NCBI RefSeq assembly: GCF_900176515.1
Contig: NZ_FWXV01000003.1
Location: 496,001 to 560,000 of the forward strand
From: Kibdelosporangium aridum
Lineage (GTDB): Bacteria > Actinomycetota > Actinomycetes > Mycobacteriales > Pseudonocardiaceae
Direction: 5' to 3'
DNA length: 64,000 nt
In this document: piece after piece, positions 52,102 through 60,417 of the stretch
Position numbering within the stretch: position 1 is the first letter of the stretch
Layout of the letters: every line of letters starts with the position of its first letter
Made by a program: the position numbers and the translations under genes
The notes under the pieces: model-generated
What the model saw: only the letters and a program-made list of their open reading frames with translations
The model's database searches: none
Told to the model about the DNA's origin: nothing

Positions 52102-54684
52102 TTACTGCGAACCCGCACCGGTTGGCGCGGGCGTCTGTGGGGCCGCGCGGCGCGTGGGCGCCAGCAACGGCAGGTGGACCGGCTCGTCATGCAGAGCCAT
52201 TCCCACCGCGAGCAGCACACCGGCGGTGCCGGTGGCCAGGTCCATCGAAAGTCTCAGCAAAGCCGTTCCGGGGTAGGCGATTCCGTCCCCGTACGGCAGG
52301 GCGTGCCAAGCCAGATTACGGATCTGCTTGGTGACCAAGGGGTCCGTGCCAGGCATGCGACCGGCGAGATAGGCGAGGATCCCGGCGCGCCCGGTGAACA
52401 GTCCAGGCAGGATGTACATTGTGGATCTCGCCGCGTTCTCGATGCCGCGGTTGGCTTCGACGAACTGGTCGTCATGCTTGCGAGCCAAGTACTCGTCGAG
52501 AACAATACCAAGGCCGACACTGCCGCCGTCAAGGTACGGCATGGTCCGCCAGCCCTCGTTGATCTCCAGAACACCGTTGTCCCGCAAGAAACAGCGCTTC
52601 AGGTCCTGGCGCAACGCGTTGGCGGCCCGGTCAAGGAAGTTCGCGTCACCCGTGTCGTCATAGGCACGCAACAACAACAGCGCTTGGCCGGCACGCCCAC
52701 GGAACAGCCCGGCGTGCGGATGTGTTCCGCCGCTGATGCCGGAGTCGTCCTGGTCGTCAGGGCGCTCCGCGACCAGCTCCGCGGCCCGCAGAGCGGCCAT
52801 CCGCAGCGCCGGTTCGCCTGTGCGGTCAGCGAAGTGCAACAGGTTCAGCCCGATGCCGGACAGCCCGGTCATCAGGTCGGGACCGACCGCTTCCCACTTC
52901 TCGCGAAGGCAGATGTCCAGTGTGTCCAGTGCCTGCTGGCGGTAACCGAGATGGTCCATGGTGAACGCGGCGCCATGCAGTCCGTCGAACAGGCCGATCC
53001 GTGACCCGCCCGCAGGGCTCGTCGCCCGGCGCACAAGCCAGTCCTCGAACTGTTCGCAGCGGTGGCCACCGGTGACCGACAGGGCATAGAGGACACCGGC
53101 GGCACCGTGTGCGAGGCCGAGACCGCCCACGCCGAACTGCCTGGGGTCGCCCGGAAACAACCGGTCGTCACGGTCCGGCGTGGCACTCGCGACGATCGCG
53201 CGGACCATGTCGTCACGCACCTTCGGCCACCCGGCCCGGTCGGTGGTGATGCGCGGGCTCGGGGTCGCCGGGGTGTCCGGCGGGACGATCACATCGACGC
53301 CCTTTTCCAGGAACTCCCGCGACACTGGGAAGTGCTCGGCGATGATGTCGGCGAACTGGCGTGCCTTCACCCGGTGCAGCCCAAGCAGGTTCGTCATCGG
53401 CAGGAACAGCGCGAGCCGCAAGCACGCCACCGCGTACTCGTCGACGCCGAACCCGGTGACCGAGCGCGGTGCGGTGAAGCCCGGATTGCCAAGGCCCGGC
53501 CGGGTCGCCTCTTCCACCGGCGCTGCCACTTCGTAGTCAAGCAAGGCGATTGTGTCGTCCTCGCGAACGATGATGTTGAACAGGTGCAGGTCGCCGTAGA
53601 CGATCCCGCGCTCGTGCACCGCCTTCATGGTCTGTTCGACCTGCCGGTGGATCTTCACGGCCCAGTCGGTGAACCGGGCGTGGTCCTCGTCGGTCGCGGC
53701 CGGGTCGATCAGCGGGTACCGCATGGTGATCGCTTTGCCGAGCACGTCACCCTTGACGTACTCCATCACCATGAACCGGTGCTCCCCCAGCCAAAACAGG
53801 TCGTAAACCTCAGGAATGCCAGGGATCCCAGCGAGCCTGCGCAGGGTGTTGTGCTCACGTTCCAGTCTGCGCACGGCGTCGTGCGCCCAGGCGTCCAGCC
53901 CCGCGTGCGGGCGAGCCTCCTTGAGCACGACCTCTTTGCCGGTCCGCGTGTCCTTGCCGACGTAAATGCCGCCGCCGTTGGAGAAGTGCACGACACTGTC
54001 GAATGTGTACGGCAGGTCGGTCACCGTGACCGCGTTGCGAGCAGCCAAGTGCGGTTCGAGGAAGCTGGGCAACGTGACCCACGGCGGGGTGTAGAAGACC
54101 GGGCCGCGCCGATCGGCCACAAGCGTTCCGTCCGGCGCGGCGATCGCGTCGACCACTTCGCCAGTCTCGTCCACTGTGTACCGATTGGCGAACGCGCCGT
54201 ACCGGACGTACAGCGGCCCCTTACCCCAGCGCAGGTCGCTGAGGATGTACGGACTCGGCTCGCCTTCCAGGATCTCGCCGAGCTCGGTCAGTATCCGCTC
54301 GCATTGGCCGTCGTCCTGCGGGTAGATGGTGACGAGCTTGCCGCTGAAACCTCGCGGAGCGTATTTGGAAACCCGGGCGGTCAATGCGGAGCGTGACCGG
54401 AGGAACTTGAACTGGATACCGCGCGGCACGCAGTAGTCGAAGACCTTGTCGATCACGCGGCTGGCGTTGTCCGGCGTCGCCGACGCGTGAATCTTCCAGC
54501 CTTGCAGCGGAGTGTTCTGGGTGCCGGGGTTGAGTACGAACCAGTCGTCCTGCTCGTAGCAAGTCCATCCGTCCGGCAATGCGCGGTGTGCCGCCGCGAA
54601 TGACTCGCCGGCCGTCTGCTCGGAGTGCATCGCGTCGTAAAACGACGGATCCGCCATGCAGTAGGCCTCGTACTCCTCGTTCAT
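52102..54684 (-). CDS. ramC: Class III lanthipeptide synthetase LanKC (RamC-like)
   Basis: 860 aa, the expected size. The N-terminus MNEEYEAYCMADPSFYD matches RamC-like proteins and fixes the start despite a weak ribosome-binding site. Three domains are visible. A phosphoSer/Thr lyase covers about residues 1-230. A Ser/Thr kinase covers about 235-500 with VVLKEARPHAG, MVMEYVKG, the catalytic loop IVYGDLHLFNIIV and LLDYEVA in place of DFG. A LanC-like cyclase follows (FGVGGLGLAHGAAGVLYAL, GLSGIGLNLLHF, GLFRGRAGQALLLL). The cyclase lacks the zinc-ligand Cys-Cys-His set, which separates class III from class IV. It phosphorylates precursor Ser residues, eliminates phosphate and forms the rings. 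The precursor gene starts 24 bases downstream. Confidence 0.95.
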   Translation of the reverse strand: MNEEYEAYCMADPSFYDAMHSEQTAGESFAAAHRALPDGWTCYEQDDWFVLNPGTQNTPLQGWKIHASATPDNASRVIDKVFDYCVPRGIQFKFLRSRSALTARVSKYAPRGFSGKLVTIYPQDDGQCERILTELGEILEGEPSPYILSDLRWGKGPLYVRYGAFANRYTVDETGEVVDAIAAPDGTLVADRRGPVFYTPPWVTLPSFLEPHLAARNAVTVTDLPYTFDSVVHFSNGGGIYVGKDTRTGKEVVLKEARPHAGLDAWAHDAVRRLEREHNTLRRLAGIPGIPEVYDLFWLGEHRFMVMEYVKGDVLGKAITMRYPLIDPAATDEDHARFTDWAVKIHRQVEQTMKAVHERGIVYGDLHLFNIIVREDDTIALLDYEVAAPVEEATRPGLGNPGFTAPRSVTGFGVDEYAVACLRLALFLPMTNLLGLHRVKARQFADIIAEHFPVSREFLEKGVDVIVPPDTPATPSPRITTDRAGWPKVRDDMVRAIVASATPDRDDRLFPGDPRQFGVGGLGLAHGAAGVLYALSVTGGHRCEQFEDWLVRRATSPAGGSRIGLFDGLHGAAFTMDHLGYRQQALDTLDICLREKWEAVGPDLMTGLSGIGLNLLHFADRTGEPALRMAALRAAELVAERPDDQDDSGISGGTHPHAGLFRGRAGQALLLLRAYDDTGDANFLDRAANALRQDLKRCFLRDNGVLEINEGWRTMPYLDGGSVGLGIVLDEYLARKHDDQFVEANRGIENAARSTMYILPGLFTGRAGILAYLAGRMPGTDPLVTKQIRNLAWHALPYGDGIAYPGTALLRLSMDLATGTAGVLLAVGMALHDEPVHLPLLAPTRRAAPQTPAPTGAGSQ

Positions 54685-54734
54685 GGCTGCAATCGTTGTT
54701 ACCTGTTGGCTGGACGCATAGTGAGTTCCGTCAT

Positions 54735-54752
54735 CAGGCGACTACGCGCCTG
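54735..54752. promoter_or_regulatory. Inverted repeat CAGGCG-ACTACG-CGCCTG upstream of LanKC
   Basis: A perfect 6-6-6 palindrome about 50 bp before the LanKC start, in the only sizeable gap upstream of the lanthipeptide operon. It is a candidate site for the RamR-like activator or another regulator. No second precursor gene was found between 54685 and 54888. Confidence 0.45.
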
Positions 54753-54888
54753 TCACCAGCTGACGGTGCGTTTTTCACATCCGCCGGTTCCGGGGCGTAA
54801 CGCTCCGATCATCCAGTGCGATGCCCCATTTGACGAACGGGCTGGTCACCAAAGCCCCCCGTGGTGCCCACCCCGTTTGTCAGTGACA

Positions 54889-56061
54889 TCAGCCCACTGC
54901 GCGCAGAGCTTCAGTGGGTGAAAGTCTCGCGGCACGCGCGGCCGGGTATATCCCGGCCAGCGTGCCGGCGAAAATACTCGCTGCCAGCCCGCCCAACAAT
55001 GCCGCAGGCGGGACGACCACATCCCATTCCCGCACAGCGGCATACCCGGCGGTCACGGCTGAGCCGATGGCAAGCCCGGCGATTCCGCCAAGGTGGGAAA
55101 GAACCACCGATTCGACAAGAAATTGCACGCGGATGTGGCGACGGCTCGCGCCGAGTGCACGGCGCAGGCCGATCTCGCCGCGTCGCTCCAGCACTCCGAT
55201 CACCATGACGTTGGCGATCCCGACCGTGCCGACCAGCAGGGCCACCCCGCCCAGTCCGAGGAACAGGCCGTTGTACGCGCTTTCCACCGCACTGCGGGCG
55301 ACAAGGACGTCCGACGGGCGGCTGACTTTCACCGCACCCGGGTCCGCCGGATTGGCTGCTGTGGCCAGTTGCGGCACCAGCGCTTCGACGGCTTCGCTGG
55401 CCGAGCGCTCGTAAACAGTGGTCGGCGCACCGTCGAAACCGAACAAGGTCTGAGCGGCGGGATAGCCGACCAGCGCTGCGGAATCAATGGTCTGGTCCAG
55501 TAGGGCGGTGCCGAGAACCCCGATCACGGTGAACCACTGGCCGCCGAGGAACACCTGGTGCCCTGCGGTGACGCCGAGCCTGCGGGCGGTCGCCGCACCG
55601 AGCACCGTCGTCGGATACCGATCGATGGCTTGGTTGAACCACGTCCCTTCCACCACCGGGACCTGCAGTGTCTCCGGCAATCCAGGACTGGCAGCCAGAA
55701 TCGAGATGCCGCCGGTGCTCACCTCCGGCATGCGGTCGTGCCGGTACACCGCACCTGGCACGCGCCCGACGTGCGCGACCTGTTGCACGCCAGGCAACCG
55801 GCCGATCATCGCCGGTGCTTGCGGCGGCAGGGTCGCGGTGTCGCCAAATGCGTTGTTGCCTGGCCGCACGGTCAATAGATTGGTTCCCAGCTGGTCGATC
55901 TGCTTGAGCAGACCGGCCTGGCTGGACGCGGAAACCCCGAGCACGGCGACCACACAGGCGATACCGATCGCGATGCCGAGGCAGCTCAACGTGGTCCGCA
56001 ACGGACGACCGCGGATCCCCAGCAGGCCAAGGGAAATTGCATCACGCGGGCGCAATCTCAC
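54889..56061 (-). CDS. MacB/FtsX-family ABC permease
   Basis: 390 aa from GTG 56061 (GTGA overlap with the ATPase stop). One N-terminal transmembrane helix (TTLSCLGIAIGIACVVAVLGV), an extracellular domain of about 230 residues, then three C-terminal helices with GTVGIANVMVIGVLERRGEIGLRRALGASRRHI, a FtsX/MacB signature. Such permeases drive mechanotransmission across the membrane rather than ordinary transport. It is the last gene of a four-gene efflux operon with ATPase, adaptor and lipoprotein. Nearness to the lanthipeptide operon (same strand, 204-bp gap) allows a role in peptide export or self-protection, but this is only positional. Confidence 0.9.
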   Translation of the reverse strand: MRLRPRDAISLGLLGIRGRPLRTTLSCLGIAIGIACVVAVLGVSASSQAGLLKQIDQLGTNLLTVRPGNNAFGDTATLPPQAPAMIGRLPGVQQVAHVGRVPGAVYRHDRMPEVSTGGISILAASPGLPETLQVPVVEGTWFNQAIDRYPTTVLGAATARRLGVTAGHQVFLGGQWFTVIGVLGTALLDQTIDSAALVGYPAAQTLFGFDGAPTTVYERSASEAVEALVPQLATAANPADPGAVKVSRPSDVLVARSAVESAYNGLFLGLGGVALLVGTVGIANVMVIGVLERRGEIGLRRALGASRRHIRVQFLVESVVLSHLGGIAGLAIGSAVTAGYAAVREWDVVVPPAALLGGLAASIFAGTLAGIYPAARAARLSPTEALRAVG

Positions 56062-56708
56062 TGGATCACTCCATCCTGGATGCGGACTGTCCGAGGCATG
56101 CTCGCGGCCAGCCGGTCGTCATGCGTGATCACCACGACCGTCGTCCCAGTCTCGTTGAGACGCCTGAGCAGGCCGGCCACCGCGGCACCCGACCGGGAGT
56201 CGAGGTTTCCCGTGGGTTCATCGGCCAGTACGACATCCGGTCGCCCGACCACCGCACGAGCGATCGCGACCCGCTGGCACTCGCCTCCGGAAAGCTGCCC
56301 CGGCCGATGTTTCATCCGGTGGGACATGCCGACACTCGCCAACGCTTCCGCCGCACGTTCCCGGCGCTGCTGCCGCGGTGTCCCGGTGTACAGCAGCCCG
56401 GTGGCCACATTGTCCATTGCGGACAGCGTCGGGTTGAGGAAGAACTGCTGGAACACGAACCCGATGTGGTACGCCCTGACCACGGCCAGCCGGCGGTCCG
56501 GCATACCGGTGATGTCCTGCCCGGCGACACGGACCGTGCCCGCGGTCGGCTGATCCAGCGTTCCCATGATCTGCAACAAGGTCGTCTTGCCTGAGCCTGA
56601 GGGGCCGACAACTGCGACGAGTTCACCGGATCGCACGATCAGGTCGATGTCCCGGAGCACGGTCAACTCTCCGTACTTTTTCGTGACCTTGTGTAGCTCA
56701 AGGGTCAT
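56058..56708 (-). CDS. MacB/LolD-type ABC ATPase
   Basis: 216 aa, a stand-alone nucleotide-binding protein. Walker A GPSGSGKTT, signature LSGGECQRVAIARA, Walker B DVVLADEPTGNLD, H-loop VVVITHDD. The sequence ELVAVVGPSGSG to LDQPTAGTVRVAGQDI is typical of the LolD/MacB subfamily. It starts at ATG 56708, overlapping the adaptor stop by 4 bases, and its stop overlaps the FtsX-like permease start. Confidence 0.94.
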   Translation of the reverse strand: MTLELHKVTKKYGELTVLRDIDLIVRSGELVAVVGPSGSGKTTLLQIMGTLDQPTAGTVRVAGQDITGMPDRRLAVVRAYHIGFVFQQFFLNPTLSAMDNVATGLLYTGTPRQQRRERAAEALASVGMSHRMKHRPGQLSGGECQRVAIARAVVGRPDVVLADEPTGNLDSRSGAAVAGLLRRLNETGTTVVVITHDDRLAASMPRTVRIQDGVIQ

Positions 56709-57739
56709 ATCGTCGGCACCTCCACCCGCATCCCCTCGACCAGTCCCGGGCTGGTGATCTCGACCCGGCTGGCGGTGAACAGGCCGGGCTCGACCTCGAT
56801 GGTGTGCCTGCCGTTCTGGTCGACCACCACAACCGCGTACGCGCCGCCCGGCACGACAGTCAGCGCTTCGATCGGGACTGTGAGCACCCCCCGCCGCGAC
56901 TCGCCAGGAAAGATCACGGTGACCGGGCCCTCGAACACCCCGCCGAGCTCTGCCTCCGGGCTCGTGATCAGGATGTCCACCCCGATGGTCTGCCGCTCCT
57001 GGTTCGTGTTCTGCTGCCCGTTCTGCTGCGGTTGGGTGGCAGTGGACTCGATGGTCTTGACCACTCCGGTGACCGATCGGCCGCCGAACAGTCGCACCTG
57101 GACGGTCTGATCCACCGCCGCCATCGAACGATGCCGCCGGTCGAGGTCCACGTGCACACCGTGCTCGGTCCCCGTCCCGGTGACGAGCGCTTCACCTGGC
57201 CTGGCCATCGCACCGACCAAGCCGTTGGTTGCTGTCACCCGCACCGGACCCGCCGCGACGAGTGCGTCCCCTGGCTCGACCGTGCCGGTCTCGGTGAGGC
57301 CGAGCGACTTCTGCCAGCGCTTCACCGCGTTCACGGTCGCCGAGGTGTACGTGTCGTCCGGGGTGAAGGTCGCGTGGCCGAGATCGACGAGATTGCGTTC
57401 GAGTTGCCGGACGTCCTCCCCTTCCACAGCACGGTTCAGCGGCCGGTAGAACGGCAACGTGCCGTAGAACAACGGGATCGGCCGCTGATCGACCGCGTAC
57501 ACCTGCTGCCCACGGGAGATCACTTGGCCAACGCCGGGCATAGCCGTGACCGTGCCTTGCCGTTGAGCGACAAGCTGGATCGACCCGACGTAGCCGAGCT
57601 GGCCCGGCTGTTGGATCGACGACACCAGGTCGCCGCGCGTGACCGGCGCCGTGGGCAGCGGTTTCTGCTCAGCCTGCGGCTGGGCTTGGCTCGTGCATGC
57701 CGTGGCGAGCAGGACAGTGGCCACTATCCAGCCCCTCAC
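56705..57739 (-). CDS. Efflux adaptor with peptidoglycan-binding-like segment
   Basis: 344 aa from GTG 57739 (GTGA overlap with the lipoprotein stop); the longer upstream frame lies inside that gene. The N-terminus VRGWIVATVLLATACTSQ suggests lipid attachment at Cys15, though the lipobox ATAC is imperfect. A HlyD/MacA-like beta-barrel region flanks a segment EDVRQLERNLVDLGHATFTP and VKRWQKSLGLTETGTV, which resembles a peptidoglycan-binding domain. This combination is common in actinobacterial MacA-like adaptors and would link the transporter to the cell wall. Confidence 0.85.
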   Translation of the reverse strand: MRGWIVATVLLATACTSQAQPQAEQKPLPTAPVTRGDLVSSIQQPGQLGYVGSIQLVAQRQGTVTAMPGVGQVISRGQQVYAVDQRPIPLFYGTLPFYRPLNRAVEGEDVRQLERNLVDLGHATFTPDDTYTSATVNAVKRWQKSLGLTETGTVEPGDALVAAGPVRVTATNGLVGAMARPGEALVTGTGTEHGVHVDLDRRHRSMAAVDQTVQVRLFGGRSVTGVVKTIESTATQPQQNGQQNTNQERQTIGVDILITSPEAELGGVFEGPVTVIFPGESRRGVLTVPIEALTVVPGGAYAVVVVDQNGRHTIEVEPGLFTASRVEITSPGLVEGMRVEVPTI

Positions 57740-58245
57740 TTGCCGTTTCCTCCCTTGCCGGGCGGGCTGTCCAGTGCTTCGCGCATCTGGGGCGGCAGAT
57801 GCTCGTCGCACGCTTCGAACGCCGGTTGCCACGCAGGCGAGTCGTAGAGGTTCTTCTCGATGGTGAACCTGTTGTCGGGCGTCGGATCCGGCATGTCCAC
57901 ACCGTGCTCCCGCATGCACCGCGCGAAAGCAAGCCATTGCTCGGGCGTGCCTTTCTGGTTCGGCACGCCCGCCGCGACCATGGCGTCGTTCAGCGGCTGA
58001 CGGCACTGCTGCCGGTCGGTCTGATACCCCTGCGTACGCCGTTCGTCCTCGGGTTCCTGGAACACCGGCAGGCCGTCCTCGTTGAAGGCCGGGTCGGGCA
58101 CTTGGTGTCCGCGGTCTCGCATGCACTGGCTGAAGCCGACCGCGGTCCGGCTGATCTCCTCGGATTTCGCAGGCTTGACCGGTTCCGTGGTCGCCTGACA
58201 GCCGGCCATGACGACGGCCGCGATGATCAACATGGCTTTTCTCAT
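57736..58245 (-). CDS. Small lipoprotein with duplicated CMRxxG motif
   Basis: 169 aa from ATG 58245. Lipobox VMAGC (Cys16). The mature part has two related halves: GFSQCMRDRGHQVPDP with a later Cys, and AFARCMREHGVDMPDP followed by EACDEHLPP. Each half has two Cys that could pair. Lipoproteins with this CMR-x-G-x2-xPDP pattern accompany MacA/MacB-like operons in actinobacteria, perhaps as an extracellular sensor or accessory factor. It is the first gene of the efflux operon and is divergent from the OmpR-type regulator. Confidence 0.85.
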   Translation of the reverse strand: MRKAMLIIAAVVMAGCQATTEPVKPAKSEEISRTAVGFSQCMRDRGHQVPDPAFNEDGLPVFQEPEDERRTQGYQTDRQQCRQPLNDAMVAAGVPNQKGTPEQWLAFARCMREHGVDMPDPTPDNRFTIEKNLYDSPAWQPAFEACDEHLPPQMREALDSPPGKGGNGK

Positions 58246-58290
58246 GGGCCGCACCCTGCTCGCGGGCGCATCAACGCCGCGTGCGCGAAA

Positions 58291-58308
58291 GTCTTGAACT
58301 CGTCTTGA
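58291..58308 (+). promoter_or_regulatory. Direct repeat GTCTTGA, 11-bp spacing
   Basis: Two identical GTCTTGA heptamers (58291 and 58302) lie one helical turn apart, 26 bp before the OmpR-type regulator start and in the gap shared with the divergent efflux operon. OmpR/PhoB proteins bind such head-to-tail sites, so this is a likely operator for the adjacent regulator. Confidence 0.65.
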
Positions 58309-58333
58309 TCCGCCCGGGTGTCTACTGGGACGT

Positions 58334-58984
58334 ATGCGTGTGCTTGTCGTCGAGGATGACGCCGTGCTGGCTGAGGCGATCGCCCGTGGCCTGCGGCGGC
58401 ACGCGATGAGCGTCGACGTGGCAGTCGATGGCGCGCGAGCCTTGGAGTGCGCGGCGGTCACGCGATATGACGTGGTCGTGCTCGACCGTGACCTGCCTGG
58501 TGTGCACGGCGACGAGGTCTGCAGACAACTGACCGGCGACAGCACCCGGATTCTGATGCTGACGGCCGCTTCGACCGTGCGTGACCGGGTCTCCGGGTTG
58601 AACCTCGGCGCCGACGACTACCTGCCGAAACCTTTCGCGTTCGACGAGCTGGTCGCCCGTGTGCACGCCTTGCTGCGTCGGTCAGCGCCCGCCCGTGCCC
58701 CGGTGGTCTCCCGCGCCGGGATCACACTCGACCCGGCGCAGCGCGTGGTGTTCCGCGATGGCCGGTTCATTCGCTTGTCCCCTAAGGAGTTCGCCGTGTT
58801 GTACGTCCTGCTTTCGGCGGATGGCGCGGTGGTCAGCGCCGAAGAGCTGCTCGACCGCGCGTGGGACGAGCACGCCGACCCGTTCACCAACAGCATGCGC
58901 ACCACGGTCGGGACGCTGCGCAAGAAGCTCGGCGAACCGCCTGTGATCGGCACGGTGGTCGGCGCGGGATATCAGATCCGATGA
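58334..58984 (+). CDS. OmpR-family response regulator
   Basis: 216 aa. Receiver: acidic pair ED at residues 7-8 (VVEDDA), phosphoacceptor Asp51 (VVVLDRDLPG), Lys in YLPKPFAFDEL. C-terminal winged helix with LSPKEFAVLYVLLSADG and the recognition region SMRTTVGTLRKKLG, ending VVGAGYQIR. It is divergent from the efflux operon and coupled to the kinase gene by ATGA. It probably controls the efflux operon in response to an envelope stress. Confidence 0.95.
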   Translation: MRVLVVEDDAVLAEAIARGLRRHAMSVDVAVDGARALECAAVTRYDVVVLDRDLPGVHGDEVCRQLTGDSTRILMLTAASTVRDRVSGLNLGADDYLPKPFAFDELVARVHALLRRSAPARAPVVSRAGITLDPAQRVVFRDGRFIRLSPKEFAVLYVLLSADGAVVSAEELLDRAWDEHADPFTNSMRTTVGTLRKKLGEPPVIGTVVGAGYQIR

Positions 58985-60048
58985 GACTCACCGCGCGCAC
59001 CCGGCTGACTTTGCTGTTCTCCGCGTTGATCGCGTTCTCCGGCGCTGTGTTGGCGGTGATCGTCATCGTGCTCGCGTTCACGCCCAACCGGGCCAATGCC
59101 GAACCCAAGATCCCGGCGAACAAGGTTGTCGTGATGGAGAAGTCCCAGATCGACCAGCTCGGCGTGGACATCAAGGCACAGGCACGCACCGAACTGCTGG
59201 ACCGGTTGATGCTCGGCGCCGGGATCGGGATCGGCGTGCTGACCGTGGGTTCAGCCGGGCTTGGCTGGCTACTTGCCGGTCGGGTGCTGCGGCCGGTGCA
59301 CGTCGTCTCCGGCACCGCACGGCGGCTTTCCCAGCAGAACCTGCACGAACGCATCCCGGTCAGCGGTCCGCAGGACGAAATGCGCGAGCTGGCCGAAACC
59401 TTCAACGACATGCTGGCCCGTCTGCAGCGATCGTTCGATGCCCAAAGCCATTTCGCCGCCAACGCGGCACATGAGCTACGCGGCCCGATGACCACACAGC
59501 GAACTCTGGTCGAGGTCGCCGCCTGCGCGCCCGACGCCCCGCCCCCGCTGCGCGAATTGGCCAGTTCGCTCGGCCCAGTGCTGGACCGTCAGGAACGTCT
59601 GGTCAACGGCCTGCTGGAACTCGCGTGGAGCGAGCACGGCGTGACCAAGGTCGAGCCCGTGCGGGTCGACTCGCTTGTCCGCGCGCCGGGTGCTTCGCTG
59701 TCGCTGCAACCTTTGACCGTGCGCGGCGATCCGACGCTGCTGGACCTTATGGTGGACAACCTGGTCCGCAACGCCTTCACCCACGGCCGGGAAGTCTGGG
59801 TCAGCACCACGTCGGACTCGTTGTGCGTGGAGAACACCGGCGAAGTGGTGCCGGCTGAGCGGCTCGCCACCTTGACCGAGCCGTTCCGCCGGGGCAGTCA
59901 GGACCGCTTGAACAGCAACGGAACGGGTCTCGGTCTGGCGATCGTCAACGCTGTTGTCCGTGCCCACAACGCCTCTCTCGAGCTGACGCCGCGGCCCGGG
60001 GGCGGAATTCGCGCGACAGTCCGGTTTCCAGCTGGCACCATGCGGTGA
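58981..60048 (+). CDS. Sensor histidine kinase, HAMP-HisKA type
   Basis: 355 aa from ATG 58981. Two transmembrane helices (LLFSALIAFSGAVLAVIVIVLAF and GIGVLTVGSAGLGWLLAGRVL) bracket a short extracellular loop of about 60 residues. A HAMP segment follows, then the H-box HFAANAAHELRGPMTTQRTL. In the ATP-binding domain the N-box is DNLVRNAFTHG and the G-box GTGLGLAIVNAVV. The H-box Gly where Thr is usual (ELRGP versus ELRTP) is a small variation. It is the partner of the OmpR-type regulator, whose stop it overlaps. Confidence 0.94.
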   Translation: MRLTARTRLTLLFSALIAFSGAVLAVIVIVLAFTPNRANAEPKIPANKVVVMEKSQIDQLGVDIKAQARTELLDRLMLGAGIGIGVLTVGSAGLGWLLAGRVLRPVHVVSGTARRLSQQNLHERIPVSGPQDEMRELAETFNDMLARLQRSFDAQSHFAANAAHELRGPMTTQRTLVEVAACAPDAPPPLRELASSLGPVLDRQERLVNGLLELAWSEHGVTKVEPVRVDSLVRAPGASLSLQPLTVRGDPTLLDLMVDNLVRNAFTHGREVWVSTTSDSLCVENTGEVVPAERLATLTEPFRRGSQDRLNSNGTGLGLAIVNAVVRAHNASLELTPRPGGGIRATVRFPAGTMR

Positions 60049-60417
60049 ATGGCTCGCCTGCGTGACATTGTCATCGACTGCAAGCACCCCGCGTCGCTCG
60101 CCCGGTTCTGGGCGGCCGTGCTGGACGACTACGAAATCGCCCCTTACGACGACGAGGAACTAGCCCGGCTGCGAAGTATCGGAGTCGAGTCGCCGGAGGA
60201 CGACCCCACTGTCCTGCTGCAACGCCTTGACGGCGCGCCACCTCGGATCTTCCTGGTGCTGGTGCCTGAGCCGAAGACCGTGAAGAACCGCGTCCACCTG
60301 GACATCGACGGTGACGTCAACGCGGTACTGGCACTCGGCGCGACACTCGTCGCGAAACACGAAGGTCATCACCTCCTCAACGACCCGGAAGGCAACGAGT
60401 TTTGCGTTATCCCGTGA
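60049..60417 (+). CDS. VOC-superfamily (glyoxalase-like) protein
   Basis: 122 aa, starting directly after the kinase stop (TGA-ATG). N-terminal LRDIVIDCKHPASLARFWAAVLDDYE and C-terminal NRVHLDIDGDV ... GHHLLNDPEGNEFCVIP are typical of the Glyoxalase_6 branch. This is a compact metal-binding or ligand-binding fold. No substrate can be named. It is probably co-transcribed with the two-component genes and the downstream methyltransferase. Confidence 0.88.
   Translation: MARLRDIVIDCKHPASLARFWAAVLDDYEIAPYDDEELARLRSIGVESPEDDPTVLLQRLDGAPPRIFLVLVPEPKTVKNRVHLDIDGDVNAVLALGATLVAKHEGHHLLNDPEGNEFCVIP

Noticed and set aside
54685..54888. A second lanthipeptide precursor upstream of LanKC
   Set aside because: Reading the gap on the minus strand gave no small frame with an LDLQ-type leader or Ser/Cys ring motif.
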